Below, in pieces: positions 16,927-25,496 of a stretch of 64,000 nucleotides of DNA (its first letter is position 1; every line of letters begins with the position of its first letter). Source of the stretch: Janthinobacterium sp. BJB426 (lineage in GTDB: Bacteria > Pseudomonadota > Gammaproteobacteria > Burkholderiales > Burkholderiaceae_D); assembly GCF_002735705.1 (NCBI RefSeq), contig NZ_PDZL01000018.1, positions 50,433 to 114,432 of the forward strand. Direction: 5' to 3'. The notes below the pieces were generated by a model that worked only from the letters and a program-made list of their open reading frames with translations, had not been told where the DNA came from and did not search any database. The translations under genes and the position numbers were made by a program.

Positions 16927-17208
16927 ATGCACAAGGAAGACAAGGAGGACGGAGTCGACGCGGCGCTGATAGCCCTGCTGGCGCTGCTGTGGGAAGCACG
17001 GCAGGAGGCGCCGGAGAAACCGTGGTCGCTGGCCAAGCTGGCCAAGCGGGCAGGAGTGCAGATGAGCACTTTGCTGCGCCAGCTCAATGCGCTGTCCAGC
17101 GCGGGACTGGCAAGCGTAACGACGGCGGAGAGTGGCGGCGGCAGCGCTTCGCTGAGTACGGCGGGCGCGGAGCTGTGCGCCAGCGTGTTCGCGCCACCAG
17201 GAGAGTAA
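16927..17208 (+). CDS. small winged-helix regulator
   Basis: A 93-residue protein with one winged helix-turn-helix of the MarR/ArsR type (about residues 30-75): WSLAKLAKRAGVQMSTLLRQLNALSSAGLASV, then a glycine-rich wing SGGGSASLSTAG. The N-terminal helix is acidic and then hydrophobic (DAALIALLALLWEARQE), probably for dimer formation. AAGGAG lies 6 bases before the ATG. It sits between the oxidoreductase operon (divergent) and moaA (same direction), both of which carry the same double site, so it is the obvious candidate regulator. No ligand domain is seen. Confidence 0.75.
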   Translation: MHKEDKEDGVDAALIALLALLWEARQEAPEKPWSLAKLAKRAGVQMSTLLRQLNALSSAGLASVTTAESGGGSASLSTAGAELCASVFAPPGE

Positions 17209-17216
17209 AGCCGAAT

Positions 17217-17247
17217 CTGTACTCTATCGCCTGGCGCCGGACTGTAC
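17217..17247 (+). promoter_or_regulatory. double CTGTAC-type site at the moaA promoter
   Basis: ATCTGTACTCT (17215-17225) is followed by CCGGACTGTACC. The two CTGTAC copies (17217-17222 and 17242-17247) are 25 bases apart, exactly as in the oxidoreductase promoter. The site starts right after the stop of the winged-helix gene and 65 bases before the moaA ATG, which suggests that moaA has its own regulated promoter. Confidence 0.6.
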
Positions 17248-17311
17248 CTCCTTGAGTGCCTGCATTCGTCCTATGCTACTTCCAGACGAACGCACATCAA
17301 GGGGAAGCACA

Positions 17312-18379
17312 ATGAACACCATCAGGTATCCGCAGCCAGACCATATTGAACCGTGCGTGGACATGCTTGGTCGCCCCCTGACGGACTTGCGCATTTCCGT
17401 CATTGACCAGTGCAACTTCCGCTGCACCTATTGCATGCCGGCCGAACTGTACCCCAGCGATTACCCGTTTCTTCCCTCCAGCGAGCGCCTGTCCTTCGCG
17501 CAGATCGACACCATGGCGCGCGCCTTCGTGCGTCTGGGCGTGGATAAAATCCGCATCACGGGCGGCGAGCCGCTGCTGCGCAAGAACCTGGAGCAGCTGA
17601 TCGAGACGCTGGCGAAGCTCACCACGCCGGACGGGCGCGCCGTGAGCATCGCGCTGACGACGAATGGCAGCTTGCTGGCGGCCAAGGCGCGCTCGCTGAA
17701 GGATGCGGGCCTGGACCGGGTCACCGTCAGCCTCGACAGTCTCGATAACGGCATTTTTCAGCGCATGAATGGCGTCGATTTTCCCGTCGAGAAAGTGCTG
17801 CACGGTATTGAGGTAGCGCAAGCCGTGGGCTTGAACCCCGTGAAGATCAACATGGTCGTGCAGAAAGGCGTCAACGACAGCCAGATCGTGCCGCTGGCAC
17901 GCCATTTCCGCCACACGGGCGTGATCCTGCGCCTGATCGAATTCATGGACGTGGGTGGCATCGGCGCCTGGTCGCGCACGCACGTCGTCACGTCCGAGGC
18001 GGCGCGCGCGCTGATCGCCGCCGAATTCCCCCTCGTGTCGCTGGGCGAAGGCAAGCCTGTCCTGCACGAGACGGCCAGCCGCTACCGTTATCTCGATGGC
18101 GGCGGCGAAGTGGGCTTCATTTCCAGCGTGTCGCAGCCGTTCTGCGGCGACTGCAGCCGCGTGCGCGTCTCGTCGGACGGCAAGTTGTTTACCTGTTTGT
18201 TCGCCCAGGACGGCCTCGACCTGCTGCCCCAGCTTGATACCGGACAAGGGCTGGAAACCCTGCTGCGCCAGCACTGGCAGCGGCGTGGCGACCGCTACTC
18301 GGAAGTGCGCGGCGCACTGGCCCAGCTTGGCGGGCGCAAGCAGTATCCCACCGTGCGCATGTCGCTGGTGGGCGGATGA
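17312..18379 (+). CDS. moaA: GTP 3',8-cyclase MoaA (molybdenum cofactor synthesis)
   Basis: A 355-residue radical-SAM enzyme that starts molybdenum cofactor synthesis by rearranging GTP. The first cluster motif is CNFRCTYC (C34, C38, C41); the second cluster cysteines lie in FCGDCSRVRVSSDGKLFTC. The protein ends in Gly-Gly, which is required for activity. TGGEPL and the GTP-binding arginines are also present. The ATG at 17312 has GGGGAAG about 6 bases upstream. No other cofactor genes are nearby. Its place beside a molybdoenzyme operon with the same operator suggests joint induction. Confidence 0.95.
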   Translation: MNTIRYPQPDHIEPCVDMLGRPLTDLRISVIDQCNFRCTYCMPAELYPSDYPFLPSSERLSFAQIDTMARAFVRLGVDKIRITGGEPLLRKNLEQLIETLAKLTTPDGRAVSIALTTNGSLLAAKARSLKDAGLDRVTVSLDSLDNGIFQRMNGVDFPVEKVLHGIEVAQAVGLNPVKINMVVQKGVNDSQIVPLARHFRHTGVILRLIEFMDVGGIGAWSRTHVVTSEAARALIAAEFPLVSLGEGKPVLHETASRYRYLDGGGEVGFISSVSQPFCGDCSRVRVSSDGKLFTCLFAQDGLDLLPQLDTGQGLETLLRQHWQRRGDRYSEVRGALAQLGGRKQYPTVRMSLVGG

Positions 18380-18388
18380 AGGATGGGG

Positions 18389-19810
18389 CTAGAGGAATTC
18401 GGTGATGAGTTTGCCGAGCAGGATAATGGCTTGCTCGACGCCCACGCTCCACGGATAGCTGTAGTTGAGGCGGATGCAATGCTTGTAGGCCTGGCTGACG
18501 GAAAACATGCGCCCCGGACCCACCGTGATCTTGCATTCCAGCGCGCGCCGGTACAGCTGCATGGAATCTATGTCGCCGGGCAATTCCACCCACAGCACGT
18601 AGCCGCCCTGCGGGTGCGAGATTTTCGTGCCAGCAGGAAAGAAGCGCTGCACGGCGGCCGCCATGATGCGCGCCTGCTGGGCATAGGCCTTGCGGGTGCG
18701 CCGCAGATGCTGTTCGTAGCCATCGTTTTGCAGGTATTCGGCGATGGCCAGCTGCGGAAACGAGGACGTGGCCAGGGTGTTGAGGAATTTGAGTTCCTCC
18801 ACCTTGCCCCGGTAGCGTCCGGCCAGGGCCCACCCCACGCGCTGCGCGGAACTGAGGCTTTTGGAAAACGAGGAACAGTGCAGCACCAGGCCCTTGCGGT
18901 CGTAGGACTTGAGCGAGGACGGGTGGGCGTCGCCGTAGTACAGCTCGTTGTAGACGCCGTTTTCGATGGCGGGCACATCGTGCTGCTCCAGCAGCTGGAC
19001 CAGGGCCCGCTTGCGCTGGTCGGACATTTGAAAGCCCAACGGATTCTGGAAGTTCGGCATCACCATGACGGCGGCGATCGGTTGCTGGGCCATGATGTCG
19101 GCCAGCGCCTCGATGCTGATGCCTTCATACGGATCGGTGGACACTTCCACCACTTTCATGCCCAGCCGTTCGACGGCCATCAGCATGGCATAGAAGGTAG
19201 GCGACTCGACGGCGATGGTGTCGCCCGGCTTGGCCACGGCTTGCAGGCACAGGTTGATGGCTTCCGTGGCGCCCACGGTGACGATGATTTCGTCGGGATC
19301 GACGGCCAGGCCGTTTTCCATGTGGCGGCGGGCAATTTCGCGGATCAGCTGCGGGTTGCCCGGCGGCAGGTCGTCCGTCACGCTCCACGCGCGGTTGCGG
19401 CGCGCCACGGTGCCCGCATACTGGTTGATGCGTTCCCACGGAAACAGCGACGGATCGGGGTAGGGCGAGCCCAGCGGTATGGCGTCATGCAAACCGATCG
19501 AGCGCAGGGTCGACAGCACCAGGCGGCTGACGTGCACTTCCGCCGGCACGGGGCTGGGATGCGAAGCCTGCATGCACAAGGACGGTGTGGCCGCATCGCT
19601 GGCCCGCTGGCGCACGAAGTAGCCGGACTGGGGCCGGCTTTCGATCACGCCCATGCCTTCCAGCTTGACGTAGGCGCGCAGCACCGTGGTGATGCTCAGC
19701 TTGTGCTGCTGGCTGGTCTGGCGCACGGACGGAATGCGTTCGCCGGGCAGGAGCACGCCCTTGTCCACCAGTTGCTCGATGTCGCTGACGAGCTTTTCAT
19801 ACAATTTCAT
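18389..19810 (-). CDS. MocR-type GntR/aminotransferase regulator
   Basis: A 473-residue fusion. The N-terminal GntR winged helix (residues about 1-70) shows GVLLPGERIPSVRQTSQQHKLS and GYFV. The rest is a type-I fold aminotransferase domain; the PLP lysine is in SSFSKSLSSAQRVGW and the substrate-binding region in NFQNPLG. MocR proteins usually act as PLP-sensing regulators of a neighbouring or divergent gene. The divergent gene is a DyP peroxidase; a tandem repeat lies between them. The 3' end faces moaA with 9 bases between stops. Confidence 0.9.
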   Translation of the reverse strand: MKLYEKLVSDIEQLVDKGVLLPGERIPSVRQTSQQHKLSITTVLRAYVKLEGMGVIESRPQSGYFVRQRASDAATPSLCMQASHPSPVPAEVHVSRLVLSTLRSIGLHDAIPLGSPYPDPSLFPWERINQYAGTVARRNRAWSVTDDLPPGNPQLIREIARRHMENGLAVDPDEIIVTVGATEAINLCLQAVAKPGDTIAVESPTFYAMLMAVERLGMKVVEVSTDPYEGISIEALADIMAQQPIAAVMVMPNFQNPLGFQMSDQRKRALVQLLEQHDVPAIENGVYNELYYGDAHPSSLKSYDRKGLVLHCSSFSKSLSSAQRVGWALAGRYRGKVEELKFLNTLATSSFPQLAIAEYLQNDGYEQHLRRTRKAYAQQARIMAAAVQRFFPAGTKISHPQGGYVLWVELPGDIDSMQLYRRALECKITVGPGRMFSVSQAYKHCIRLNYSYPWSVGVEQAIILLGKLITEFL

Positions 19811-19889
19811 GCAATGGTATCCATTCTTATTCTTGCTCTACGTCATTGCATTATCGTCCAATTCATGACTACCTATAGTTACAGTTATC

Positions 19890-19917
19890 GCATGTTGCCT
19901 AAAGCATGTTGCCTAAA
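19890..19917. promoter_or_regulatory. tandem 14-base direct repeat between mocR and dyp
   Basis: GCATGTTGCCTAAA occurs twice without a gap (19890-19903 and 19904-19917) in the divergent promoter region. MocR regulators such as GabR and PdxR bind direct repeats, so this is a good operator candidate. A recent slippage duplication is the plain alternative. Confidence 0.5.
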
Positions 19918-19982
19918 TGAAACTGCCATCCGGCACTTCTGGTTTAAGATCCACATAGAAAACAAAAAGAGGAATATTGGTT

Positions 19983-20945
19983 ATGGCAATTCCACAAAGC
20001 ATGTTGTCGGTCGTCGCGCGCGACGAAGTGCATTTGCAGTTCAATGTGAAGGCCGGCGTCGACCTGCGGCAGCTGTTCAAGTTACTTGGAAAGCTGTGGG
20101 AGTCCGAAGTCACGGGTATCCTCGATCCCACCCTGAACCGCCACCATCAGTTGACGGGCGGCACGGCCAATGTGGTGCTGGGATTCAAGCCCGAGCTGTG
20201 GCGCGCCGCCTGCCCCGGCTGCGTGCCGGACAACATGGCCTCGTTCGCGCAAGACCTGGTGGGCGCCAATGGCAAGACGGCGCCGGCCACGCAGCACGAT
20301 TTCTGGGTCTGGATCACGCAGTCGAACGCGGCCACCCTGTACGACAGCATGCGCACGACGCTCACGCTTTTGAGTCCCTTCGCCGAGCTGGCCAGCGAGC
20401 AGGTGTGTTTTCCGTATCACAATAACGTGACCTTCGACGGTTTTGCCGACGGCGTCGCCAATCCGAATCCGTTTCGCGCCAACGGCGTGGCCATCATTCC
20501 GGATGGCGAAGCGGGCGCAGGCGGTTCGACCGTGCTGCTGCAAAAGTGGCGCATGGATGTGGAGCGCCTGCGCGCCTTGCCTGTGCATGCGGCGGAGCAG
20601 GTGTGGGGCCGCACCAAGGCCGGCAGCCATGAATTGTCGCCGCTGCCCGTCGATTCCCACGTGGGCCGCAACCAGTTCATCCGCGATGGCGAGGAAGTCG
20701 ATATCGTGCGCCGCAATGCCAATTACGCCAATGCCGGCGAGGCGGGCGTCATGTTTGTCGGTTTTTGCAAGGACATCACGGTGACCATGGGCATGCTGCG
20801 GCAAATGTACGGCGTAGGCTATGATGGCGTCACCAAGACGGACCGGCTGCTGGATTTTTCCACGGCGCTGTCGTCGGCGATCTATTTTGTGCCCAGCATC
20901 GATGCCTTGCTGGCCGTGGGTATTTCGCCGGCGGATCCCGGCTAA
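19983..20945 (+). CDS. DyP-type peroxidase
   Basis: A 320-residue haem peroxidase of the dye-decolorising family. The GxxDG motif is GFADG, with the catalytic distal Asp; the proximal haem histidine is in PVDSHVGRNQF, and the distal arginine in the segment that follows GEEVDIVRR. There is no signal peptide, so it is cytoplasmic. The ATG at 19983 is 9 bases after AGAGGA; a TTG two codons earlier is too close to it. There is no encapsulin gene nearby. It may be controlled by the divergent MocR protein. Confidence 0.92.
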   Translation: MAIPQSMLSVVARDEVHLQFNVKAGVDLRQLFKLLGKLWESEVTGILDPTLNRHHQLTGGTANVVLGFKPELWRAACPGCVPDNMASFAQDLVGANGKTAPATQHDFWVWITQSNAATLYDSMRTTLTLLSPFAELASEQVCFPYHNNVTFDGFADGVANPNPFRANGVAIIPDGEAGAGGSTVLLQKWRMDVERLRALPVHAAEQVWGRTKAGSHELSPLPVDSHVGRNQFIRDGEEVDIVRRNANYANAGEAGVMFVGFCKDITVTMGMLRQMYGVGYDGVTKTDRLLDFSTALSSAIYFVPSIDALLAVGISPADPG

Positions 20946-20970
20946 GGACCGCTCCGGCGGTCCCTATTTT
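20946..20970 (+). terminator. hairpin terminator after dyp
   Basis: GGACCGC (20946-20952) pairs with GCGGTCC (20957-20963), loop TCCG, followed by CTATTTT. It begins at the dyp stop codon. The T run is interrupted, so some read-through into the next gene is likely. Confidence 0.6.
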
Positions 20971-20989
20971 CACTTTAAAGGAGTTTTCC

Positions 20990-21373
20990 ATGCGTATTCG
21001 TCCCGCCACACTGCTGTCCGCCCTGATCTTCGGCAGCGTCGTCTTCAGCGCTTCCGCCTCCGCCGTCGGCCTGGGTTTCCTGGCCGATACGCCGATGGCC
21101 TACCTGAACAAGAACGACAAGCCCGTCTTCGTGAAAGCCGTCACCGACGTGCTCAATGACAAGAAGGATGGCGAAACCGTGCAATGGAGCAATGAAGGCT
21201 TGCGCAATTCCGTGCGCATCGCCGCCGAGATCACGGCCAGCGATACGCAAAAGACGGAGGCGCAAACGTGCCGCAAGGTGCAGGTGGGCTTGAGCGCCAA
21301 GGGCCAGGAACAGACCCTCAAGCTGACGGTCTGCAAGGCCGGCACGGCCGCCTGGAAAGTGGCGAAGAGCTGA
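20990..21373 (+). CDS. exported protein, RT0821/17-kDa surface-antigen-like
   Basis: A 127-residue exported protein. The signal peptide is clear (LLSALIFGSVVFSASASA). The mature part has the pattern GETVQWSNEG, then TCRKVQVGLSAKGQEQTLKLTVC and KAGTAAWKV, which resembles the C-terminal domain of RT0821/Lpp0805-type surface proteins, with two cysteines likely in a disulfide. AAAGGAG precedes the ATG. The gene is 44 bases downstream of dyp across a weak terminator. The family has no known biochemical function. Confidence 0.7.
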   Translation: MRIRPATLLSALIFGSVVFSASASAVGLGFLADTPMAYLNKNDKPVFVKAVTDVLNDKKDGETVQWSNEGLRNSVRIAAEITASDTQKTEAQTCRKVQVGLSAKGQEQTLKLTVCKAGTAAWKVAKS

Positions 21374-21389
21374 TCGTCCGTGCATTTCC

Positions 21390-21412
21390 CTTGCCGGTTC
21401 TGCACCGGCAAG
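21390..21412 (+). terminator. hairpin after the surface-antigen-like gene
   Basis: CTTGCCGGT (21390-21398) pairs with ACCGGCAAG (21404-21412), a perfect nine-base stem with a five-base loop. The T-rich tail is weak (GTACGACTTTCTC). Probably a terminator for the gene ending at 21373. Confidence 0.6.
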
Positions 21413-21481
21413 GTACGACTTTCTCATAAGTAAGTGTTGCAGCGGTTAGAATCACGTTTTACCCTCACTTTTCTCACCTGC

Positions 21482-23317
21482 ATGCAGCAAAGTCGCCTCC
21501 TGTTCTTCCGCCTGGCCGGCCAGTTTCGCCGCTATGGCGCCATCGTTGCCGCCACCTTGCTGGCCGTGGGCGTGGCGTCCGCCACCGATGTGTTGTTAAT
21601 CCGCCAGTTGCAAAACGTCGTCGACGCCATGCGCGCGACGGCCAGCACGCAGGTCGCGCCCGCGTCCGGCGTGATGGGCATGTTGCAGGGCTGGGTCGAC
21701 CGTTTCTTGCCGGCACAGGCGGGGCAGGTGGACTTGTGGGTGATTCCCGCCACCATCCTGGGCCTGGCCGTGCTGCGCATGGTGTCGAGCTTTGCCGGCG
21801 ATTATGGTTCCGTCTGGTTATCGAGCCGGGTGCAGGCCGATTTGCGCGAAAAGATGTTCGCCACCATCATGCGCCTGCCCAGCCGCTTTTTCGATACCAC
21901 CACCACCAGCCTGACGCAGTCGCGCGTGGCCTTCGACGCCAGCCAGGTGTCGCAGGCGGGCTTGAACGTGCTCAACGTGATGGTGCGCGATTCCGTCGCC
22001 ACCGTCGGCTACCTGATTTTATTGTTCAGCATTGACGTCAAGCTGGCCCTGTTCTGCATGGCCTCGATGCCCATCGTGGCCATCGTTGTGACCCTGGCGG
22101 GACGCCGCATGCGCCACCTGAGCAAGAGTTCGCAGCAAGCCGTGGGCGAGCTGACGTCCGTGCTCGACGAAAGCATCGGCGGCCAGCGCGTCGTGAAAAT
22201 CTTCGGCGGCCAGGATTATGAACAGGCGCGCTTCGTCAACGTGGTCAAGCGCAACCGCCAGCTGGCCGTCAAGCATGCAGCTACCTCGGCCATGAATTCC
22301 GGCTTCATCATGATGCTCGTCGGCATTACCCTGTCGTCCGTCATCTATTTCGCCATGCTGCGCGCACAAAGCGGCGCCATCACGCCGGGCGCCTTCGTTG
22401 CCTTCATGGGCGCGCTGATGGCGATGCAGTCGCCGATCAAGAATTTGACGAAGATCAATGAGCCGCTGCAGCGGGGCCTGGCTGCGGCCGAGTCCGTCTT
22501 CGGCCTGATCGACACGCCGCTGGAACCGGACCCGGGCACCATCGCGCCCGTCACGGTGCACGGCAATCTGTCCCTGCAGAACGTCAACTTCCGCTACAAC
22601 AGCGACGATCCCGATGCGCCCACGGCCTTGAGCGACATCACGCTCGACATCCGCGCCGGCGAAACGGTGGCCCTGGTGGGCGGCTCCGGCGGTGGCAAGA
22701 CAACCTTGCTGGGCTTGCTGCCGCGCTTCTATGACGTCAGCGGCGGCCAGATCCTGCTCGACGGCGTGGACCTGCGCGATTACGCCTTGCTGGCTCTGCG
22801 GCGCCAGTTCGCCCTCGTCAGCCAGGATGTGATTTTGTTCAATGACACGATGGCGGCGAATATCGCGTATGGCGACCCGGCCCCGGACCAGGACAGGATC
22901 GAAGCGTCGGCGCGCGCCGCCTACGCGCACGACTTCATCATGCAGTTGCCGCAGGGCTACGAGACCCAGGCGGGGCAGAACGGTTCGCGCCTGTCGGGCG
23001 GGCAACGCCAGCGCCTGGCCATCGCCCGCGCCCTGTACAAGGATGCGCCGATCCTGCTGCTCGACGAAGCGACCAGCGCACTGGACACGGAGTCGGAGCG
23101 TTCCGTGCAGGCGGCGCTGGAAGTGCTGATGCGCAACCGCACCACTATCGTCATCGCCCACCGCCTGTCGACCATCGAAAGTGCCGACCGCATCGTCGTC
23201 ATGCAGGGCGGGCGCCTGGTGGAAGCGGGCAGCCACACGGACTTGCTGCAGCAGGGCGGCGCGTATGCGCGCCTGCATGCGAGCCAGCTGTCTCCCGTCA
23301 AGGATGGCGTGGCCTAG
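21482..23317 (+). CDS. MsbA-like ABC exporter (fused membrane and ATPase domains)
   Basis: A 611-residue half-transporter working as a homodimer in the inner membrane. The N-terminal part has six predicted membrane helices; the ATPase domain shows Walker A GGSGGGKTT (about 400), the signature LSGGQRQR (about 503) and Walker B ILLLDEATSALD (about 523), with an H-loop in IAHRLST. The closest family is MsbA, the lipid A-core flippase. The usual partner lpxK is not adjacent, so another lipid or drug as substrate is possible. The ATG at 21482 was chosen because it gives a normal N terminus, though no clear ribosome site is seen. Confidence 0.88.
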   Translation: MQQSRLLFFRLAGQFRRYGAIVAATLLAVGVASATDVLLIRQLQNVVDAMRATASTQVAPASGVMGMLQGWVDRFLPAQAGQVDLWVIPATILGLAVLRMVSSFAGDYGSVWLSSRVQADLREKMFATIMRLPSRFFDTTTTSLTQSRVAFDASQVSQAGLNVLNVMVRDSVATVGYLILLFSIDVKLALFCMASMPIVAIVVTLAGRRMRHLSKSSQQAVGELTSVLDESIGGQRVVKIFGGQDYEQARFVNVVKRNRQLAVKHAATSAMNSGFIMMLVGITLSSVIYFAMLRAQSGAITPGAFVAFMGALMAMQSPIKNLTKINEPLQRGLAAAESVFGLIDTPLEPDPGTIAPVTVHGNLSLQNVNFRYNSDDPDAPTALSDITLDIRAGETVALVGGSGGGKTTLLGLLPRFYDVSGGQILLDGVDLRDYALLALRRQFALVSQDVILFNDTMAANIAYGDPAPDQDRIEASARAAYAHDFIMQLPQGYETQAGQNGSRLSGGQRQRLAIARALYKDAPILLLDEATSALDTESERSVQAALEVLMRNRTTIVIAHRLSTIESADRIVVMQGGRLVEAGSHTDLLQQGGAYARLHASQLSPVKDGVA

Positions 23318-23321
23318 CACC

Positions 23322-23717
23322 TTAGAACACGTGAATTTCCTGTAATACCAGCGTGGCGCCCTCCACGCGGAACGTGGCGGTCAGATCCGACCAAACGCCA
23401 TTCAGGGGCAGCGAATGGCGCGCTTCGGCAAGCGCCGCGCCGCCGTCCTGGCCAGCCAGGCGCTCGACGCAGCGCTCATGTGGCGCGCCGCTGGCTTGGG
23501 CTGCCGGCGTGACGCGATACGCCGTGCCATCCGCATACGGCTCCGGCGAACCATACCCTTCGATCACGGCGCGCAGCAGCGCCGGCGTCCAGCCGTAGTA
23601 CGCGTCGTGCGCCGTGCGCGCATGGGCGCACGCGTAATCGCCGCGCGCCAGGTCGGAGATCCAGGCATCGATGATGTCCAGTATCTGGGTGTCGCTGGGG
23701 GCGGCGGGCAAGTGCAT
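23322..23717 (-). CDS. conserved hypothetical protein (DUF7668-like pattern)
   Basis: A 131-residue soluble protein with an alpha-beta pattern: ILDIIDAWISDLARGDYACAHA at the start, LPLNGVWSDLTATFRVE and VLQEIHVF at the end. The ending resembles small proteins annotated as DUF7668, but I cannot confirm this. The ATG at 23717 is preceded by GAAAGAAA. It is convergent with the ABC exporter gene, with 4 bases between stops. No function can be assigned. Confidence 0.65.
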   Translation of the reverse strand: MHLPAAPSDTQILDIIDAWISDLARGDYACAHARTAHDAYYGWTPALLRAVIEGYGSPEPYADGTAYRVTPAAQASGAPHERCVERLAGQDGGAALAEARHSLPLNGVWSDLTATFRVEGATLVLQEIHVF

Positions 23718-23794
23718 GGATTTCTTTCGTGACGGGGGAAAACGTTGCTTTCCATTATGATGGCGCCCACACAATAACATTGCAATGGAACACA

Positions 23795-24922
23795 ATGCAG
23801 ACACCACAGACGATGCGCTGGCTGCTGGCCGCCGCGCTGGCCATGGGCGCAGCCCTGCCACTGGCGGCACAGGAACAGCCCGAAGGGCAAACGCCAACGC
23901 CAACCTTACAGGAGGAAGACCACACCATGTATCTGGATCAAAATTTCATGCCAAGCAACCAGCGCCGCGCCGTGTATGCGCTGCGCACGCCGCCCGTGCG
24001 CGACGAGGCGCTGGGCGCCTGGCATGTGCGCCTCGAATTTCCCGACACGCCGGGCATGCTGGCCTTTGAAACCTACACCACGGACCTGGACCTGAGCCAG
24101 GTCAGGTTCGTGCATTTTCGCAAGTCCTACTACGAAAATGGCCAACTGCAGCGTGAAACCTACTTCAATGCCCAGGGCGAGGAGCTGCTGGGCGGCTGCG
24201 TGTACTTTGAAAATGGCCAGGTCCAGCAGCGGGTGACGGCCTTGCCGAACGGGCGCGACAGCATCTCTGAAACGTACCACGAGAATGGCCAGCTGGCGTA
24301 CAAGACGCTGTATCACGACGACGAGATGGCCGATGGCGAGCATGTGTCGTATGGCGCGAATGGGGCCGTCAGCAGCCGCTCGTATCGACGCAATGGCAAG
24401 ATGGATGGCGTGCAGGAATCGTTTTATGCCGATGGCAAGCTGTTCCAACGTGGACAGTTCGTCGATGGCAAGCGCGAGGGCGAGTTTGTCACGTATGCGC
24501 AGGACGGCAGCGTGCTGGGTAAAACCGTCTGGGTGCACGACCAGCCCGACGGCTGGTCGTTTGAAAGCCATGGCAATGGCGTCATGTCGAACAAAACGCT
24601 GTACCGGAAAGGTGCCGTGCTCAGCTTGCAAACGTGGGGGCCGAGTGGCCGGCCCGTGTTTGCCTGGCAGAAAGACGCGCAGGGGCGCGACCATGGCGAC
24701 ACGACGGACTGGCATGCCAACGGCGTGCGCGCCAGCGTGACCCCATTCGTCAAAGGCCAGCGCCACGGCTTGCTGCAAACCTGGTACAGCGATGGCAGCC
24801 TGCGGCAGATCGTGCCGTACGAACACGGCAAGAAGCACGGCATCGAGCGCCAGTGGGACAAGGCAGGCAAGCTGGTGCTGGAGCAGGCGTGGCGCGATGG
24901 GCAGCCTGTAACGAGCAGTTAG
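23795..24922 (+). CDS. exported MORN-repeat protein (YwqK-like)
   Basis: A 375-residue protein with a signal peptide (RWLLAAALAMGAALPLAAQ) and then about nine MORN-like repeats, for example YYENGQLQRETYFNAQGE, YHENGQLAYKTLYHDDE, FYADGKLFQRGQFVDGKREG and HANGVRASVTPFVKGQRHG. Databases call many such proteins 'YwqK family antitoxin', but that name rests on one Bacillus neighbour and is not evidence of a toxin pair. No toxin gene is adjacent. It probably sits in the periplasm or outer membrane and binds partners or lipid. Confidence 0.8.
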   Translation: MQTPQTMRWLLAAALAMGAALPLAAQEQPEGQTPTPTLQEEDHTMYLDQNFMPSNQRRAVYALRTPPVRDEALGAWHVRLEFPDTPGMLAFETYTTDLDLSQVRFVHFRKSYYENGQLQRETYFNAQGEELLGGCVYFENGQVQQRVTALPNGRDSISETYHENGQLAYKTLYHDDEMADGEHVSYGANGAVSSRSYRRNGKMDGVQESFYADGKLFQRGQFVDGKREGEFVTYAQDGSVLGKTVWVHDQPDGWSFESHGNGVMSNKTLYRKGAVLSLQTWGPSGRPVFAWQKDAQGRDHGDTTDWHANGVRASVTPFVKGQRHGLLQTWYSDGSLRQIVPYEHGKKHGIERQWDKAGKLVLEQAWRDGQPVTSS

Positions 24923-25001
24923 TCGAGCGCATCCTTTGCAGGTATCATGCAGGGATTCCGGCCCGCCAGCAGGCGCGAAGCCGGTGGGATAACTGGAGGC
25001 A

Positions 25002-25496
25002 ATGGTGGTGGAAGCGGAAGTTTCGGCGTTGGCCAGGGCGCAAGGCATGGCCTTGCAAAACATGCGCGTCGTCATGCGCGCGGCGCAGCGCCACTCGGCG
25101 CAGATCGAGAAACAATGCGGCGTGTCGGGCGCGCAATTGTGGGTGATGCAGGAATTGCTGGAGCGGCCGGGACTGCGCATGGGCGAGCTGGCCAGCAAGA
25201 TGTCGATCCACCAGACGACGGCCAGCAACCTGGTCGAGGCGCTGGTCAAGAAAGCCTATGTGCGCAAGGCGCGCGACCAGCCCGACCAGCGCGTGGTCAC
25301 CCTGACCCTGACGGCGCAAGGACAGGCCGTGATCGCCGGCGCGCCACAGCCGGCGCGCGGCTTGCTGCCCAGTGCGCTGGCTCAGCTGGACCCCGACAGC
25401 CTGGCGCACCTGAACCAGGGCTTGAGCGCCTTGCTGGCCGTCGTCGCTCCCGATGACAGGCAGGCGGGCATGCAACCGTTTCCGTTTACGATGTAG
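25002..25496 (+). CDS. MarR-family transcriptional regulator
   Basis: A 164-residue regulator with the MarR winged helix: LWVMQELLERPGLRMGELASKMSIHQTTASNLVEALVKKAYVRKARDQPDQRVVTLTLT spans about residues 46-104 and includes the DQR wing. The ATG at 25002 is only two bases after GGAGG; the GTG codons that follow directly (25005, 25008) have better spacing and may be used. Its end overlaps the ClC gene on the other strand by 11 bases. Its target is not evident. Confidence 0.88.
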   Translation: MVVEAEVSALARAQGMALQNMRVVMRAAQRHSAQIEKQCGVSGAQLWVMQELLERPGLRMGELASKMSIHQTTASNLVEALVKKAYVRKARDQPDQRVVTLTLTAQGQAVIAGAPQPARGLLPSALAQLDPDSLAHLNQGLSALLAVVAPDDRQAGMQPFPFTM

